Source of the DNA: a virus
Direction: 5' to 3' (one strand)
Virus record (IMG/VR): IMGVR_UViG_3300013132_000034
Span: 1 to 64,000 of that record
Length of the DNA stretch: 64,000 bases
Shown: piece by piece, positions 1-7,766 of the stretch
Numbering within the stretch: the first letter of the stretch is position 1
Layout of the letters: each line of letters opens with the position of its first letter
Position numbers and translations under genes: made by a program
Notes under the pieces: generated by a model
The model's input: only the letters and a program-made list of their open reading frames with translations
Told to the model about the DNA's origin: nothing
Databases searched by the model: none

Positions 1-132
1 AGAGTAAGTGTAGGTGTATTGGTATTTGTTGGAGTTATTGTAGCGGTAGGTGTTTGTGTAGGGGTATCAGTAAGAGTAAGTGTAGGTGTATTGGTATTTG
101 TTGGAGTTATTGTAGCGGTAGGTGTTTGTGTA
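1..132. repeat. 72-bp-period direct repeat in Pro/Thr tract
   Basis: A 60-bp segment at 1-60 recurs identically at 73-132, giving a 72-bp period (24 codons) inside the Pro/Thr-coding tail of the gp15-like gene. Exact nucleotide identity suggests recent duplication or homogenisation. Confidence 0.85.
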
Positions 133-1064
133 GATGTTTTGGTAATAGTAGGTGTATTGGTAATAGTAGTATTTGTTGGAGTTACTGTTGCAGTGAGTGT
201 ATTAGACGGTGTTTGTGTAGATGTTTTGGTAATAGTAGGTGTATTGGTAATAGTAGGTGTATTTGTTGGAGTTACTGTTGGAGTGAGTGTATTAGACGGT
301 GTTTGTGTATTGGTAGGAGTCGGTGTTTTAGTACCAAACGTTTCAGTAGGTGTATTTGTGAATGATGGTGATGGTGTAAAAATAGGGGTAGCAATAGGCG
401 GGGGAAGCGAGGCAACCGAGACAAAGTCAGTGTTAATATAAAAAATATTAGAAACATTATTGTTTTTAAATTCTTTAAATAACCACCCTTTTATAATAAA
501 TGTGGTATCACCAGTTACTTCATATTTTTTTCTTGCGTCTAATTCTGTAGGGTAATCTACTTTTATATTACCATCCCACAAAACTTCCGATCTTATTTCT
601 TGTGGTATTGAGAGCCCAGCTTCATCAGGTATCTTCCAACTTAATATCATATAAGGGTCGTTATATGGTAAAAAATTTGAAACAATTTGTTCAAAATCGC
701 TAATATATTTTGCTATAATTGACATCTTAATTTTTATATTAACTGGTACAGGTGTCTTAAGATATGAAGAAGTTACATCATTATTTTTTTTGTTATAAAA
801 ACCAGCTATCTTATTAAAAACTCTTGTATTATCTCGCGAAATGTCTTCTATAGATATAGCAACGGCAGGCAGAGTAAGATTTTGAGATTGATTAGCTATA
901 TCATGTAAAACTCTTTGTTTGTTGGGGCTGTAGATATACCTTACTTGTAGCTCACTTTGCGCTTTTCTATTTGAATCAAATTTTTTTATGGTTACATTAT
1001 CAAATGCTGATACAAATTGAGTTACTAAGTTTTTAATTTCAAAACTAAAAGCTTTAGCTTTCAT
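1..1064 (-). CDS. gp15-like tail sheath terminator paralogue with Pro/Thr-repeat tail (partial at left edge)
   Basis: About 354 codons are visible, from ATG at 1064 to the window edge with no stop. Residues 1 to about 210 align along their length with the next gene upstream, by eye around 60% identical, and carry the T4 gp15 pattern: a VTIKKF strand, a VRYIYSP segment, SIIAKY followed by NFLPYNDPY, and IIKGWLF near the domain end. From about residue 212 the protein becomes a long low-complexity tract of TPT, NTPT and ITPT units that is still running at the edge. In T4, gp15 caps the tail and stabilises the contracted or extended sheath. The start is 4 nt after the stop of the upstream copy. 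The Pro/Thr tail is not part of known gp15; I infer surface display or glycosylation. The true C-terminus is unseen. Confidence 0.75.
   Translation of the reverse strand, partial: MKAKAFSFEIKNLVTQFVSAFDNVTIKKFDSNRKAQSELQVRYIYSPNKQRVLHDIANQSQNLTLPAVAISIEDISRDNTRVFNKIAGFYNKKNNDVTSSYLKTPVPVNIKIKMSIIAKYISDFEQIVSNFLPYNDPYMILSWKIPDEAGLSIPQEIRSEVLWDGNIKVDYPTELDARKKYEVTGDTTFIIKGWLFKEFKNNNVSNIFYINTDFVSVASLPPPIATPIFTPSPSFTNTPTETFGTKTPTPTNTQTPSNTLTPTVTPTNTPTITNTPTITKTSTQTPSNTLTATVTPTNTTITNTPTITKTSTQTPTATITPTNTNTPTLTLTDTPTQTPTATITPTNTNTPTLT
121..312. repeat. 87/90-bp imperfect direct repeats in Pro/Thr tract
   Basis: The segment beginning GGTGTTTGTGTA recurs at 121, 208 and 298, spaced 87 and 90 bp. The first two copies are nearly identical over their length and differ mainly by a 3-bp indel, so the reading frame is kept. 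This adds to the 72-bp repeat at its left. Confidence 0.8.
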
Positions 1065-1068
1065 TAAT

Positions 1069-1791
1069 TTACTCTGCAACAAATGAGCTTATAGAATCAA
1101 TAAAGCTTTGAATAGAATTTATGCTATCAGTTAAATTAAAATTATTATTAATTTCAAATATATTTTTTACATTATTATTTGTTAAATCTTTAAATAACCA
1201 TCCCTTTATAGTAAATGATGTGTCGCCTAAGACTCTATATTTGTCATTGTAGGAAATATCAGTTGGGTAGGTAAGACTTATATCTCCACTCCAAAGTACC
1301 TCAGATCTTATTTCCTGAGGAATGGCTAATTTAGCTGCATCAGGCACTCTCCAACTAATTACTATGTAAGGATCATTATAAGGTATGAAATTAGAAAGTA
1401 TTTGATCCATATCACTTTGAAATTTTGTAATAATTGACATATTAACTCCAATGTTTACTGGAACGGGGGTTCTTAAATATGATGTTAATGAGCTGCTTTC
1501 ACTTTCTTCTTTTGATTTGCCAGTATAAAAACCTGCAATCTTATTAAACACACGGTCATTGTCTCTAGATATACTCGTAATTGATACAGCAACAACAGGT
1601 ATGGTTATATTTTGTGATTGATTTGCAATATCATACAAAACTCTTTGTTTTGGGCTAAAAACATAACGAACCTGAACTTCTTCTTGAGCCTGTCTTTCCG
1701 AATTAAAACGCTTTATTATTACATTATCAAAAGCAGCAACAAACTGAGTCATTAAATCTTTGACTTCAAAGCTAAAAGCCCTTTCTTTCAC
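1069..1791 (-). CDS. gp15-like tail sheath stabiliser / tail completion protein
   Basis: A 240-residue protein matching T4 gp15 (272 aa) in order of elements: an N-terminal IIKRF strand, VRYVFSP, an [11 protein letters not shown] region replacing the T4 loop, [14 protein letters not shown] then FIPYNDPY, and FTIKGWLF in the C-terminal beta domain. gp15 forms a ring on top of the tail tube and sheath and joins tail to head. I choose the GTG at 1791 because it aligns the N-terminus (KERAFSFE) with the ATG of the downstream paralogue (KAKAFSFE); a TTG sits one codon upstream. It follows the gp4-like gene by a few bases and precedes its own paralogue, so the pair arose by tandem duplication. This copy lacks the Pro/Thr tail. 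Confidence 0.8.
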   Translation of the reverse strand: MKERAFSFEVKDLMTQFVAAFDNVIIKRFNSERQAQEEVQVRYVFSPKQRVLYDIANQSQNITIPVVAVSITSISRDNDRVFNKIAGFYTGKSKEESESSSLTSYLRTPVPVNIGVNMSIITKFQSDMDQILSNFIPYNDPYIVISWRVPDAAKLAIPQEIRSEVLWSGDISLTYPTDISYNDKYRVLGDTSFTIKGWLFKDLTNNNVKNIFEINNNFNLTDSINSIQSFIDSISSFVAE

Positions 1792-1795
1792 CAAA

Positions 1796-2248
1796 TTATT
1801 TAATGTTTAATTCATGCTCAGTTAGTATTAAAAACTTATAACCTTTCTTAGTGCAAAATGATTTTGCTGCATCCCATTTTGCAGTATTTTGAATAAACAT
1901 CTGAGCTTCATATAAAAACGTAGTATTCTTTTTATTACCTTTTGCAGGTTTTAATGTTTGTTTGTAAGGTTTTATTTCAATTAAATATTTTTCAATTTTT
2001 TCATTATCTAATTGCAACTTGACATAATTATCTACAAAATAGCGATGCATTTTGCCATCTAAAGGATTCATATAAGGTATTACATAGTTTTCACTTCCCC
2101 ACTCAATAACCCGGGTATTAATATCACACCATTTAAAGAATTTAAGCTCGTAACCTGAGCGATAAATTGGATAAGTTGAACCTTTAAATTTTTTTTGGTT
2201 TATAGGTTTATAGATTCCTTGATTATATCTATCGTTTTTAGAAAACAT
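1796..2248 (-). CDS. gp4-like head completion protein (nuclease-fold)
   Basis: 150 residues, the usual length of T4 gp4 (also called gp50/65). The family signature is clear: a YRSGYELKFFKWCD segment near residue 30, VIEWGSE, IPYMNPLDGKMHRYFVD around residues 60-72, and IEIKPYKQ near residue 90. The D...ExK arrangement (D73, then E and K in IEIKP) resembles a restriction-endonuclease-like core. In T4, gp4 acts after DNA packaging to let tails join heads. The gene sits between gp13-like and gp15-like genes with 1-nt gaps, a head-to-tail joining cassette. ATG start; no separate promoter motif is seen, so it is likely cotranscribed with the gp13-like gene. Confidence 0.85.
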   Translation of the reverse strand: MFSKNDRYNQGIYKPINQKKFKGSTYPIYRSGYELKFFKWCDINTRVIEWGSENYVIPYMNPLDGKMHRYFVDNYVKLQLDNEKIEKYLIEIKPYKQTLKPAKGNKKNTTFLYEAQMFIQNTAKWDAAKSFCTKKGYKFLILTEHELNIK

Positions 2249-2249
2249 T

Positions 2250-3326
2250 TTAACCTAAGAAGAATTGAGGAGGAGCCACATCTCCTAAACCGGGGGCGCC
2301 AGTATAAAGCTTTTCTTCTAGTTCTTTTTTTTCTGCTAAACCTTGCGCTAACATATCATTAAAATTGAGCGTACCGCCCCCCAAGAGATTCATATTTTGA
2401 TATTTACCCCTAATTTGTCCAATAGCTATCTTGGTCAATGCTAATGCGTATTGATATACCCAAGGTTCTTTAATTATATCTCTCAGCGGTCTCTCAACAT
2501 AGCATGGTAAAACACCATAAAAGCGGCTACCTGAGCCTGGAGTTCTGGGAGGAGGGAACATCGTTAACATTTGTGTACGTTCATCGAACAACAAGTATCT
2601 CCTTTGGGCTAGCACCTTTTCTCTAGTGTCTAACCAATTCTTTAAGATAACCCAACTTATTAAATCAAAGCCATAATTACCCATAGCATAGCTAAAATAT
2701 GTTTGCTGTGCTAAAGTTTGTTCAATAGTAAACAAAGTATTAACCCCGTTAGTTGAACCTTCCTCAAAATCTATAATTTCTATAACTTTTCTATAATCCA
2801 TGATATCATAATCAAAGCTATTAACATATTTTTCTTCATTTTCATTTACAAATACAAAATTAGTTGAAAGTGCTGGGTTAAAAGAAGATATTTCAGCATA
2901 TTTAGTTTGATTTAAAATTTCATTTTTAAATAAACCATTCATATATGTAGCGCTCAAGGTTGTTGAAGTTGCAAAAACGCTGCTAGGCACATTTGTATTT
3001 GTAACAAAAGCTTTTACACCAGGAGTATTAATTCTGTTAAAATATGGAGTTATTGAAAATAACTGATCTAATCTCAAACCGACATTATCTATATAAAGAT
3101 TAGAATCAAATATTAATATCTCTTCAGTATAACCTGCAAATTTTGAAAACATTTCACATGCAATAGAAATGTTTTCATATAATTGATCTTGATGCACTTC
3201 AAGATTTACTAATGGTGCACCTAATGCACGAGAAATTCTTTGCCCTAATCTACTATAATTGTCAATCTTACTACCAAGATTAGTACTTAGAAAAGCTGAT
3301 ACAGGAGTTACTTCTGTACATGTCAT
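2250..3326 (-). CDS. gp13-like neck / head-closure protein
   Basis: 358 residues. It has the layout typical of the T4-like neck protein family found beside portal: an N-terminal LGAPLVNLEVHQDQLYE segment (strand plus helix), a central RRYLLFDERTQMLTMFPPP segment, then a late WVYQYALALTKIAIGQIRGKY helix, a GGGTLNFNDMLAQG turn and a short C-terminal FFLG ending. Many relatives end in a similar hydrophobic tetrapeptide. T4 gp13 (309 aa) works with gp14 to close the packaged head. A CATAAATA late motif is 5 nt upstream of the ATG and overlaps the end of the portal gene. Assignment to gp13 rather than another neck protein is by family memory, not a search. Confidence 0.7.
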   Translation of the reverse strand: MTCTEVTPVSAFLSTNLGSKIDNYSRLGQRISRALGAPLVNLEVHQDQLYENISIACEMFSKFAGYTEEILIFDSNLYIDNVGLRLDQLFSITPYFNRINTPGVKAFVTNTNVPSSVFATSTTLSATYMNGLFKNEILNQTKYAEISSFNPALSTNFVFVNENEEKYVNSFDYDIMDYRKVIEIIDFEEGSTNGVNTLFTIEQTLAQQTYFSYAMGNYGFDLISWVILKNWLDTREKVLAQRRYLLFDERTQMLTMFPPPRTPGSGSRFYGVLPCYVERPLRDIIKEPWVYQYALALTKIAIGQIRGKYQNMNLLGGGTLNFNDMLAQGLAEKKELEEKLYTGAPGLGDVAPPQFFLG

Positions 3327-3331
3327 TTAAT

Positions 3332-3339
3332 TATTTATG
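3332..3339 (-). promoter_or_regulatory. T4-late-type promoter motif for gp13-like gene
   Basis: CATAAATA on the minus strand, 5 nt before the ATG at 3326. It overlaps the portal stop codon. Confidence 0.6.
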
Positions 3340-5122
3340 CTGCGGGAACTGCGGAAGCCCCAGCTGCACCTGCAGCTTCACCACCGCCGGCAGGTGCTGT
3401 CTCTGCACCGGCTGGTGGTTCGCCACCGGCTACAGTAGCTGTACCTGGACCAAAGGCGGGCGGGGCGGCACCTACTCCGCCACCGCCGCCTTCACCTTCC
3501 GGAGTTGCAGGTTGTGCACCTCCAGCCAATGCTTTTTGCCAAGCTGGGCCAGCACCTTCAATTTGTGCAAGTTCCCATGCAAATTCTTTATCTTTTCTGA
3601 GAAATTCTCTATTAGCCATGATTTCCTTCTCTGTCCAGCCCAAATACCGCTTTTGTGCATATGTCTTAGAAACACTATCATTTGCGGAAAAATCATTAAA
3701 GGTTTTAACTTTAAGTTCTAGCTTTTGTTGCTCTCTTAGTTCGTAGAAATTAGAAGGAGGATTGAAAGCAAGATCAATTATATTTTCCTTAAGGTTATGT
3801 TTTTCCCACAAACCCTTTAATTTTAAATGTGTGATAAAACCATTCTTGAGACCTGCAGCAAATCTTTGTTGTAATCTAACAATAAATTTTGCAAACTTTA
3901 ATTCTTCTCTTAATATGTTTTCGCCACCTTGATACTGATCTTCAGGATTCAATCTAGTAGTCGGTACTTTTAATGCTTTGTATAGTTTTTTAACAAAATA
4001 CATTAAGTCAGTCAATTCACCTAAATTCTGACCACCCGGGAGCGATGTTACTGAAGTTCCATCACTCCCCGCTCTCTTGGCAAACCAAAAACTATCCAAC
4101 ATAGATTGCGGATTAAATTTTTGAACTGCTGCATTTTGATCAATATCAAAGGTACGTTTTGACCAATAATTATTCATTAATTTTCTAATATAAGCTTCTG
4201 CTTTCGGAGGTGACATATTACCAACATCCACATTAAAGATCAAACGCTCTGGAGCTCTTACTAAACGATAAATTACAATTGAATCTTCAATTAAAGAAAG
4301 TTGACGGTAAGCCCGGCGTGCATTTTCAATAAATGGTAATCTTAATGTTTTGTTTTCATTCCATATGCCTGAATTAATATATGTTACCTGATTTTTGTCC
4401 ATCGGTATCATTTTGAATTCTTTTATCTTGAGAGGATTTGTTGGATCCATAATAGGCTTTCTCAAAAGATAGCCTTTCACAATCATATTTTGAACATTAG
4501 AAAAAATAGGATCAATGAGTTCGCAAGGCATTGTAACAATACCAAGAATACCTTCTTCAGGATACGATTTGTGAATAATGTGTTCGAAGTAAAGTTCAGC
4601 TTCAACTAGCATTCTCCTAAAATATTCCCACCCGTTAAGATCTAAATTAAAATAACCGACATATCTTTCAAATTCTTTAATAAGCGTTTCTTTTATGGTC
4701 TCTTCAATTTCTTCTGGTCTATTAAAGTTTAATTTTACTATATCACCTTTATCGTCCTTGTTGACACATTCATCACATATTTCATCAAGTGCATCTGCTA
4801 CTTCAGCAAACGCAGCCATAATTCTATAATCCATCATTCTCTTAGGTTTATCTGTTTGTACGTTTGCATACATGAACTGATAAAACTGAGACTCTCTCAT
4901 TACGCTTGCAACAGCGTTATCTCCATAATTTAGGGAAGATGAGATGCTCTGTCTCTGCAATGCTTCTTGACGGGAAGATCCCTGGTCATGAAAAACTTTA
5001 AATTTTGGATTTAATTGTTCAAATCTATCAAGAATGGAATAAGATGAGTAAGGTAGCTTATTACTCATAAACTTGTAAAGTTGCCTACCAAATCCGCCAG
5101 AATTTTCTTGATCGTTAGCCAT
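3335..5122 (-). CDS. Portal protein (gp20-like)
   Basis: 595 residues against 524 in T4 gp20. The core begins with a short basic N-terminus (GRQLYKFMSNKLPYSS), then RRMMDYR-type text around residue 95 (KRMMDYRIMAAFAEVADALDEI), a LNLDLNGWEYFRRMLVEAELYFE region, and PCELIDPIF, all typical of T4-like portals, which form the dodecameric DNA gate at the packaging vertex. The last 70 or so residues are an unusual Gly/Ala/Pro/Glu-rich tail, which T4 gp20 lacks; the DNA there is distinctly more GC-rich than its surroundings. Upstream I see AATAAGTA 7 nt before the ATG, a variant of the late motif. Neighbours gp13, gp4 and gp15 support the call. Confidence 0.88.
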   Translation of the reverse strand: MANDQENSGGFGRQLYKFMSNKLPYSSYSILDRFEQLNPKFKVFHDQGSSRQEALQRQSISSSLNYGDNAVASVMRESQFYQFMYANVQTDKPKRMMDYRIMAAFAEVADALDEICDECVNKDDKGDIVKLNFNRPEEIEETIKETLIKEFERYVGYFNLDLNGWEYFRRMLVEAELYFEHIIHKSYPEEGILGIVTMPCELIDPIFSNVQNMIVKGYLLRKPIMDPTNPLKIKEFKMIPMDKNQVTYINSGIWNENKTLRLPFIENARRAYRQLSLIEDSIVIYRLVRAPERLIFNVDVGNMSPPKAEAYIRKLMNNYWSKRTFDIDQNAAVQKFNPQSMLDSFWFAKRAGSDGTSVTSLPGGQNLGELTDLMYFVKKLYKALKVPTTRLNPEDQYQGGENILREELKFAKFIVRLQQRFAAGLKNGFITHLKLKGLWEKHNLKENIIDLAFNPPSNFYELREQQKLELKVKTFNDFSANDSVSKTYAQKRYLGWTEKEIMANREFLRKDKEFAWELAQIEGAGPAWQKALAGGAQPATPEGEGGGGGVGAAPPAFGPGTATVAGGEPPAGAETAPAGGGEAAGAAGASAVPAA

Positions 5123-5129
5123 GTTTAAT

Positions 5130-5137
5130 TACTTATT
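5130..5137 (-). promoter_or_regulatory. Variant late-promoter motif before portal
   Basis: AATAAGTA, one base from the xxTAAATA consensus, 7 nt before the portal ATG. Related TAAGTA variants precede the terminase and tape-measure genes. Confidence 0.35.
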
Positions 5138-5154
5138 TGTATTTCTTAAAAATA

Positions 5155-5325
5155 CTATTTTTTATCTTCTTCCTTTTCAGAAGATTTTATAAACTCTTCA
5201 TAATTCAACCCTCTTTGTAAGCAATAAATTTTTATTAAACTCTCATCTTGAATGTAATTAGCTTTGTTAGCTAAATCTGTATTGTTATGACTAAATTTTT
5301 TTATCTTAGAGGTATACTTGGACAT
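5155..5325 (-). CDS. Small basic protein, function unknown
   Basis: A 56-residue reading frame in the gap between nuclease and portal. It starts MSKYTSKIKKF, contains a short helical middle and ends with a Lys/Glu-rich tail (SSEKEEDKK). An AATAAATA motif at 5333-5340 lies 7 nt before the ATG, which supports expression. T4 has small prohead genes (67, 68) near portal, but I see no sequence reason to equate them. A second ATG at 5330 is in another frame and stops after nine codons. Confidence 0.55.
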   Translation of the reverse strand: MSKYTSKIKKFSHNNTDLANKANYIQDESLIKIYCLQRGLNYEEFIKSSEKEEDKK

Positions 5326-5332
5326 ACCATAT

Positions 5333-5340
5333 TATTTATT
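5333..5340 (-). promoter_or_regulatory. T4-late-type promoter motif for 56-aa gene
   Basis: AATAAATA on the minus strand, 7 nt before the ATG at 5325; it overlaps the end of the nuclease gene. Confidence 0.5.
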
Positions 5341-6031
5341 TCAAACTAAAGCCTCTATCCTTAAACCAATTTAACATATTCTTTATATCTGTATATAAAT
5401 AAGGGGTATCGTATCTCTCAAACTCATTAGTTTCCCTATTTAACCAATAAATCTGTAACGATCCAACAGATTTACCCGTCATATTACTATACAAATATGC
5501 ATAAGTTGATACTTGCAAAGAATACACATTATATTCACATTCACTTAAATGTGAAAGAGGAGAGTAAAGAAACTTATTATATTTCGATGTAAGACGAAAG
5601 TTTTTATTAGTTTTTAAATCATATACATCAAATGTCTTACCATTATCTATGATAAAATCTGCAGTACCTGCAACTCTAAATTCATTATTGTAAACAATTG
5701 TCTCACTCTTAGTTTTCTTTATATCAATTTGGGACATATCAAGAAATTTCTTGACCATATCATCATCTTTGTATTCAACGCCTCCGGAAGTAACATAACA
5801 CTCTAATTTTTTATGTGAGTCAATGCCATAATCACAGGCTGTTGTTTTTATATCTTTCCACTTATTCTTTATAATGTCAGGGGTAACTCCTTCGCGTGCT
5901 GCAACTATTTTTGAAAATTTCTCTACATCAAATGGCTCTTTGAACGAATTAATAATTGAAGTTACAGAAAAATAATTTAATTTTGTATGGACATTGGTAT
6001 AGGCGTGTTTTTCTTTATTAAATTCTATCAT
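5336..6031 (-). CDS. PD-(D/E)XK-family nuclease (RecB/exonuclease-like)
   Basis: 231 residues with the PD-(D/E)XK core laid out as in phage exonucleases and RecB/Cas4-like nucleases: a possible motif-I glutamate near residue 110, the Asp-bearing AGTADFI strand at 121-127 (D125), then DVYDLKTNK at 135-143 with D138 and K140 as the (D/E)xK pair, and a QxxxY-like segment (LQVSTYAYLY) about 35 residues on. These residues would bind the metal ions that cut DNA. No four-cysteine iron-sulfur cluster of Cas4 type is seen. Likely roles are recombination, DNA degradation or repair. No late motif precedes it, unlike the portal genes downstream, so it may be expressed early or in the middle phase. Confidence 0.75.
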   Translation of the reverse strand: MIEFNKEKHAYTNVHTKLNYFSVTSIINSFKEPFDVEKFSKIVAAREGVTPDIIKNKWKDIKTTACDYGIDSHKKLECYVTSGGVEYKDDDMVKKFLDMSQIDIKKTKSETIVYNNEFRVAGTADFIIDNGKTFDVYDLKTNKNFRLTSKYNKFLYSPLSHLSECEYNVYSLQVSTYAYLYSNMTGKSVGSLQIYWLNRETNEFERYDTPYLYTDIKNMLNWFKDRGFSLK

Positions 6032-6061
6032 TATAGTAGTATAGAAGATAATTTAAAAAGG

Positions 6062-6301
6062 TCAAGCCTTAATTTTTGCTAAAGAAAATACCACCGTGGT
6101 TGTCTGATTCATCTCTATTTTTGCAATTACATTAAATCCTAGAGGCAGCATTCTATTAATTAATTTGTCAACCCACTCGTTACTTACATTTACTAGCATT
6201 GATTTATGATCCGGGTCACAAAAAGTATGCCTTGCGAATTCTTCGCAAACCGCAGCACCGTTTTCATAAACGTTGCTCATACAATAGTATTTATTCTGCA
6301 T
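6062..6301 (-). CDS. Small protein, function unknown
   Basis: 79 residues from the ATG at 6301 (MQNKYYCMSNVYENG). A TTG twelve codons upstream could extend it, but the ATG overlaps the end of the -1-frame Pro/Thr tail by 11 nt, a common coupling arrangement. It contains several Cys and His residues (YYC, AVCEEFARHTFC), which could bind metal, and a C-terminal beta-type stretch (VVFSLAKIKA). I do not recognise the family. It lies between the membrane/coiled-coil gene and the nuclease gene. Confidence 0.55.
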   Translation of the reverse strand: MQNKYYCMSNVYENGAAVCEEFARHTFCDPDHKSMLVNVSNEWVDKLINRMLPLGFNVIAKIEMNQTTTVVFSLAKIKA

Positions 6302-6710
6302 TCTTATAAAATGACAATCTAAAGTTTGAATCAAGCGAGGAAGGTGTATTATCTATAATTTTTATAAAATTATCTGTAGGTGTTGAGGAAGGAAGTTCCC
6401 AAACTTTATTACTCCATTCAATTACACCATCTTTTAACGGCAATTTATTTAATAATATGGTACTAGTAGATGTTATTGTAGGTGTAGGCAGTAAAGATTG
6501 AATTACTGTTGAAGTAATAGTAGTAGTAGGTGTAATTTTTATAAAATTTGTACACGATTGTGTTATAGCGGGAGTTAAAGAAAAAGTATAACTTGGGGTG
6601 ATAGTTGGTGTTGCAGAAGGTGTGGATGTATTAATAGGTATTTGCGTGACTAATGGTGTTGGGGTGGGTGTAACAAATGGTGTTTTTGTTAATTCTATTT
6701 CAAAACTAAC
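6291..6710 (-). CDS. Pro/Thr-rich C-terminal extension in the -1 frame of the membrane protein
   Basis: Directly after an A-AAA-AAG heptamer (6716-6710), the -1 frame is open for 139 codons to a TAA at 6291. It contains no ATG, GTG or TTG start that would explain independent translation, and the frame is closed just upstream by a stop at 6729-6731. The product begins VSFEIELTKTPF, passes through TPTPTP and TPTITPSYTF units like those on the virion proteins here, then a non-repetitive KDGVIEWSNKVWELP segment, and ends near SFYKNAE. It is most simply read as a tail added to the upstream 280-aa protein by -1 frameshifting, giving a product of about 415 residues. A length error in the A run would give the same fusion. 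Confidence 0.65.
   Translation of the reverse strand, partial: VSFEIELTKTPFVTPTPTPLVTQIPINTSTPSATPTITPSYTFSLTPAITQSCTNFIKITPTTTITSTVIQSLLPTPTITSTSTILLNKLPLKDGVIEWSNKVWELPSSTPTDNFIKIIDNTPSSLDSNFRLSFYKNAE
6671..6691 (-). other. Weak inverted repeat downstream of slippery heptamer
   Basis: TAACAAA and TTTGTTA arms (7 bp) flank a 7-nt loop, starting 18 nt after the heptamer. The stem is AU-rich and further away than usual frameshift stimulators, so its role is doubtful. Confidence 0.3.
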
Positions 6711-7537
6711 TTTTTTTTTAATAAAAAATTAAATACGATTAACAAGATTACAGCTAATGGATCAAATACAAAAACCAAACACAATATAAAATATTTAACA
6801 GCAGTATCTAAATCTAAGTTAAAAGCATTTGCTATAAACTTGAATGTACTAATATCTGACTCTGAAGATTCTTTTTGCTTAAGTTCTAAAATTTCATGAT
6901 TTATAGTGTCAAGCTGGGTTAAAAGAGCCTCATTTTCTTTGTTTATATTATCTATCTGTAAATTAGCGTCTGTGACTTCTTTAGAAGCAGCTTCAATCAT
7001 AGAAGTTTTTGCTTTTAATGCTGAAGCATCGGTTACTGACTGAGTCTGATCGCCTCCAAACAAACCGCCTTTTTTAGAAGTAGTTATAGTGGTATTTTGT
7101 TTTGTAATAGTATTGAGTCTTTCTTCTTGTGAAGCTCTTACAAATGTAAGGGTTTTAATTCTTTCTTTATTATATTCAAATTTTTGTATCAAGGCATTTT
7201 TCTTTTCCTCAACAAATTGTATTTTTGATGTGTATAATTCTGATTTAAATTTACTCTTATTATATGCATCGGTTAAAAAACCAAAAATACCTAAGCTTGT
7301 TATAAGCATAAGAACAGTTATTGCCACATATAGATAAATTCTTATTAGTTTGTTGAGTTCTGAAAAAAATCTATATAAACAACTTGTTGCTACTAGTTTT
7401 CCTATTTCTAAAGCACTAGCCATTAGTACAACTGCCCAGAAACTACCTGAAAACAATAAGGATATACCTTTTATAGAGAAAAATGCCGCAATACCGGCAA
7501 TTAAAAATGATGTTGTACCAACAATTATCTTAAACAC
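6695..7537 (-). CDS. Membrane protein with long coiled coil
   Basis: 280 residues from a GTG at 7537. Hydrophobic segments lie near residues 3-22, 32-52 and 70-92, followed by a charged coiled-coil region from about 100 to 240 with a glycine-rich kink (KKGGLFGGDQ), and a last hydrophobic segment near 248-272. The second segment contains ALEIGKLVATSCLYRF, a pattern I associate with conserved membrane proteins of marine T4-like phages; function unknown. The zero-frame C-terminus is a lysine run followed by LVLK. An AATAAATA motif is 4 nt before the GTG, suggesting late expression. The gene ends in a slippery heptamer (see 6710-6716), so two products are likely: 280 aa, and about 415 aa with a Pro/Thr tail. 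Confidence 0.75.
   Translation of the reverse strand: MFKIIVGTTSFLIAGIAAFFSIKGISLLFSGSFWAVVLMASALEIGKLVATSCLYRFFSELNKLIRIYLYVAITVLMLITSLGIFGFLTDAYNKSKFKSELYTSKIQFVEEKKNALIQKFEYNKERIKTLTFVRASQEERLNTITKQNTTITTSKKGGLFGGDQTQSVTDASALKAKTSMIEAASKEVTDANLQIDNINKENEALLTQLDTINHEILELKQKESSESDISTFKFIANAFNLDLDTAVKYFILCLVFVFDPLAVILLIVFNFLLKKKLVLK
6710..6716 (-). promoter_or_regulatory. Candidate -1 ribosomal frameshift site, A-AAA-AAG
   Basis: On the minus strand the zero frame reads TTA AAA AAA AAG, ending in the heptamer A-AAA-AAG in the same phase as the dnaX site of E. coli. The zero frame ends five codons later at TAG (6695-6697), while the -1 frame continues 139 codons. No strong SD-like stimulator was seen upstream. 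Confidence 0.6.
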
Positions 7538-7541
7538 TTAT

Positions 7542-7549
7542 TATTTATT
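7542..7549 (-). promoter_or_regulatory. T4-late-type promoter motif for membrane/coiled-coil gene
   Basis: AATAAATA, 4 nt before the GTG start at 7537. Confidence 0.5.
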
Positions 7550-7550
7550 A

Positions 7551-7766
7551 TCAATCACCATCATCATCAACTAAATCTTCTGAATCAAAATCAATAGGCT
7601 CAACCAATTCCACATCATCGTCTTTGCCTCTTCTTATTATACGTAAAAAATCATTCTTTAGGTCTTCCGTAAAATACAAAATGCCTACTTCTTTACCATC
7701 AATTTTAAGCATAATATTTTGCTTATCATTGTAACTATCTTTTACTTCAAATTCAATGCTTTTCAT
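7551..7766 (-). CDS. Small acidic protein, function unknown
   Basis: 71 residues from the ATG at 7766 (MKSIEFEVKDS). The first two thirds look beta-rich with a KIDGKEVGILYF turn; the C-terminus is very acidic (DFDSEDLVDDDGD), a feature of DNA-mimic or protein-interaction tails. It overlaps the end of the next upstream gene by 14 nt, pointing to coupled translation. I do not recognise a family. Confidence 0.6.
   Translation of the reverse strand: MKSIEFEVKDSYNDKQNIMLKIDGKEVGILYFTEDLKNDFLRIIRRGKDDDVELVEPIDFDSEDLVDDDGD

Noticed and set aside
19-441. Plus-strand frame encoding a Val/Gly repeat protein
   Set aside because: It is the antisense of the Pro/Thr tract; only the minus strand connects to a recognisable gp15 domain.
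1-1000. CRISPR-like array from regular repeats at the left edge
   Set aside because: Repeats are in-frame protein-coding Pro/Thr units with no distinct spacers and no cas genes.
3320-3721. Plus-strand Cys/Ser/Thr-rich frame opposite the portal tail
   Set aside because: It arises from the GC-rich Gly/Ala/Pro codons on the other strand; portal coding is clear.
5336-6031. Cas4 assignment for the PD-(D/E)XK nuclease
   Set aside because: The four conserved cysteines of the Cas4 iron-sulfur cluster are absent.
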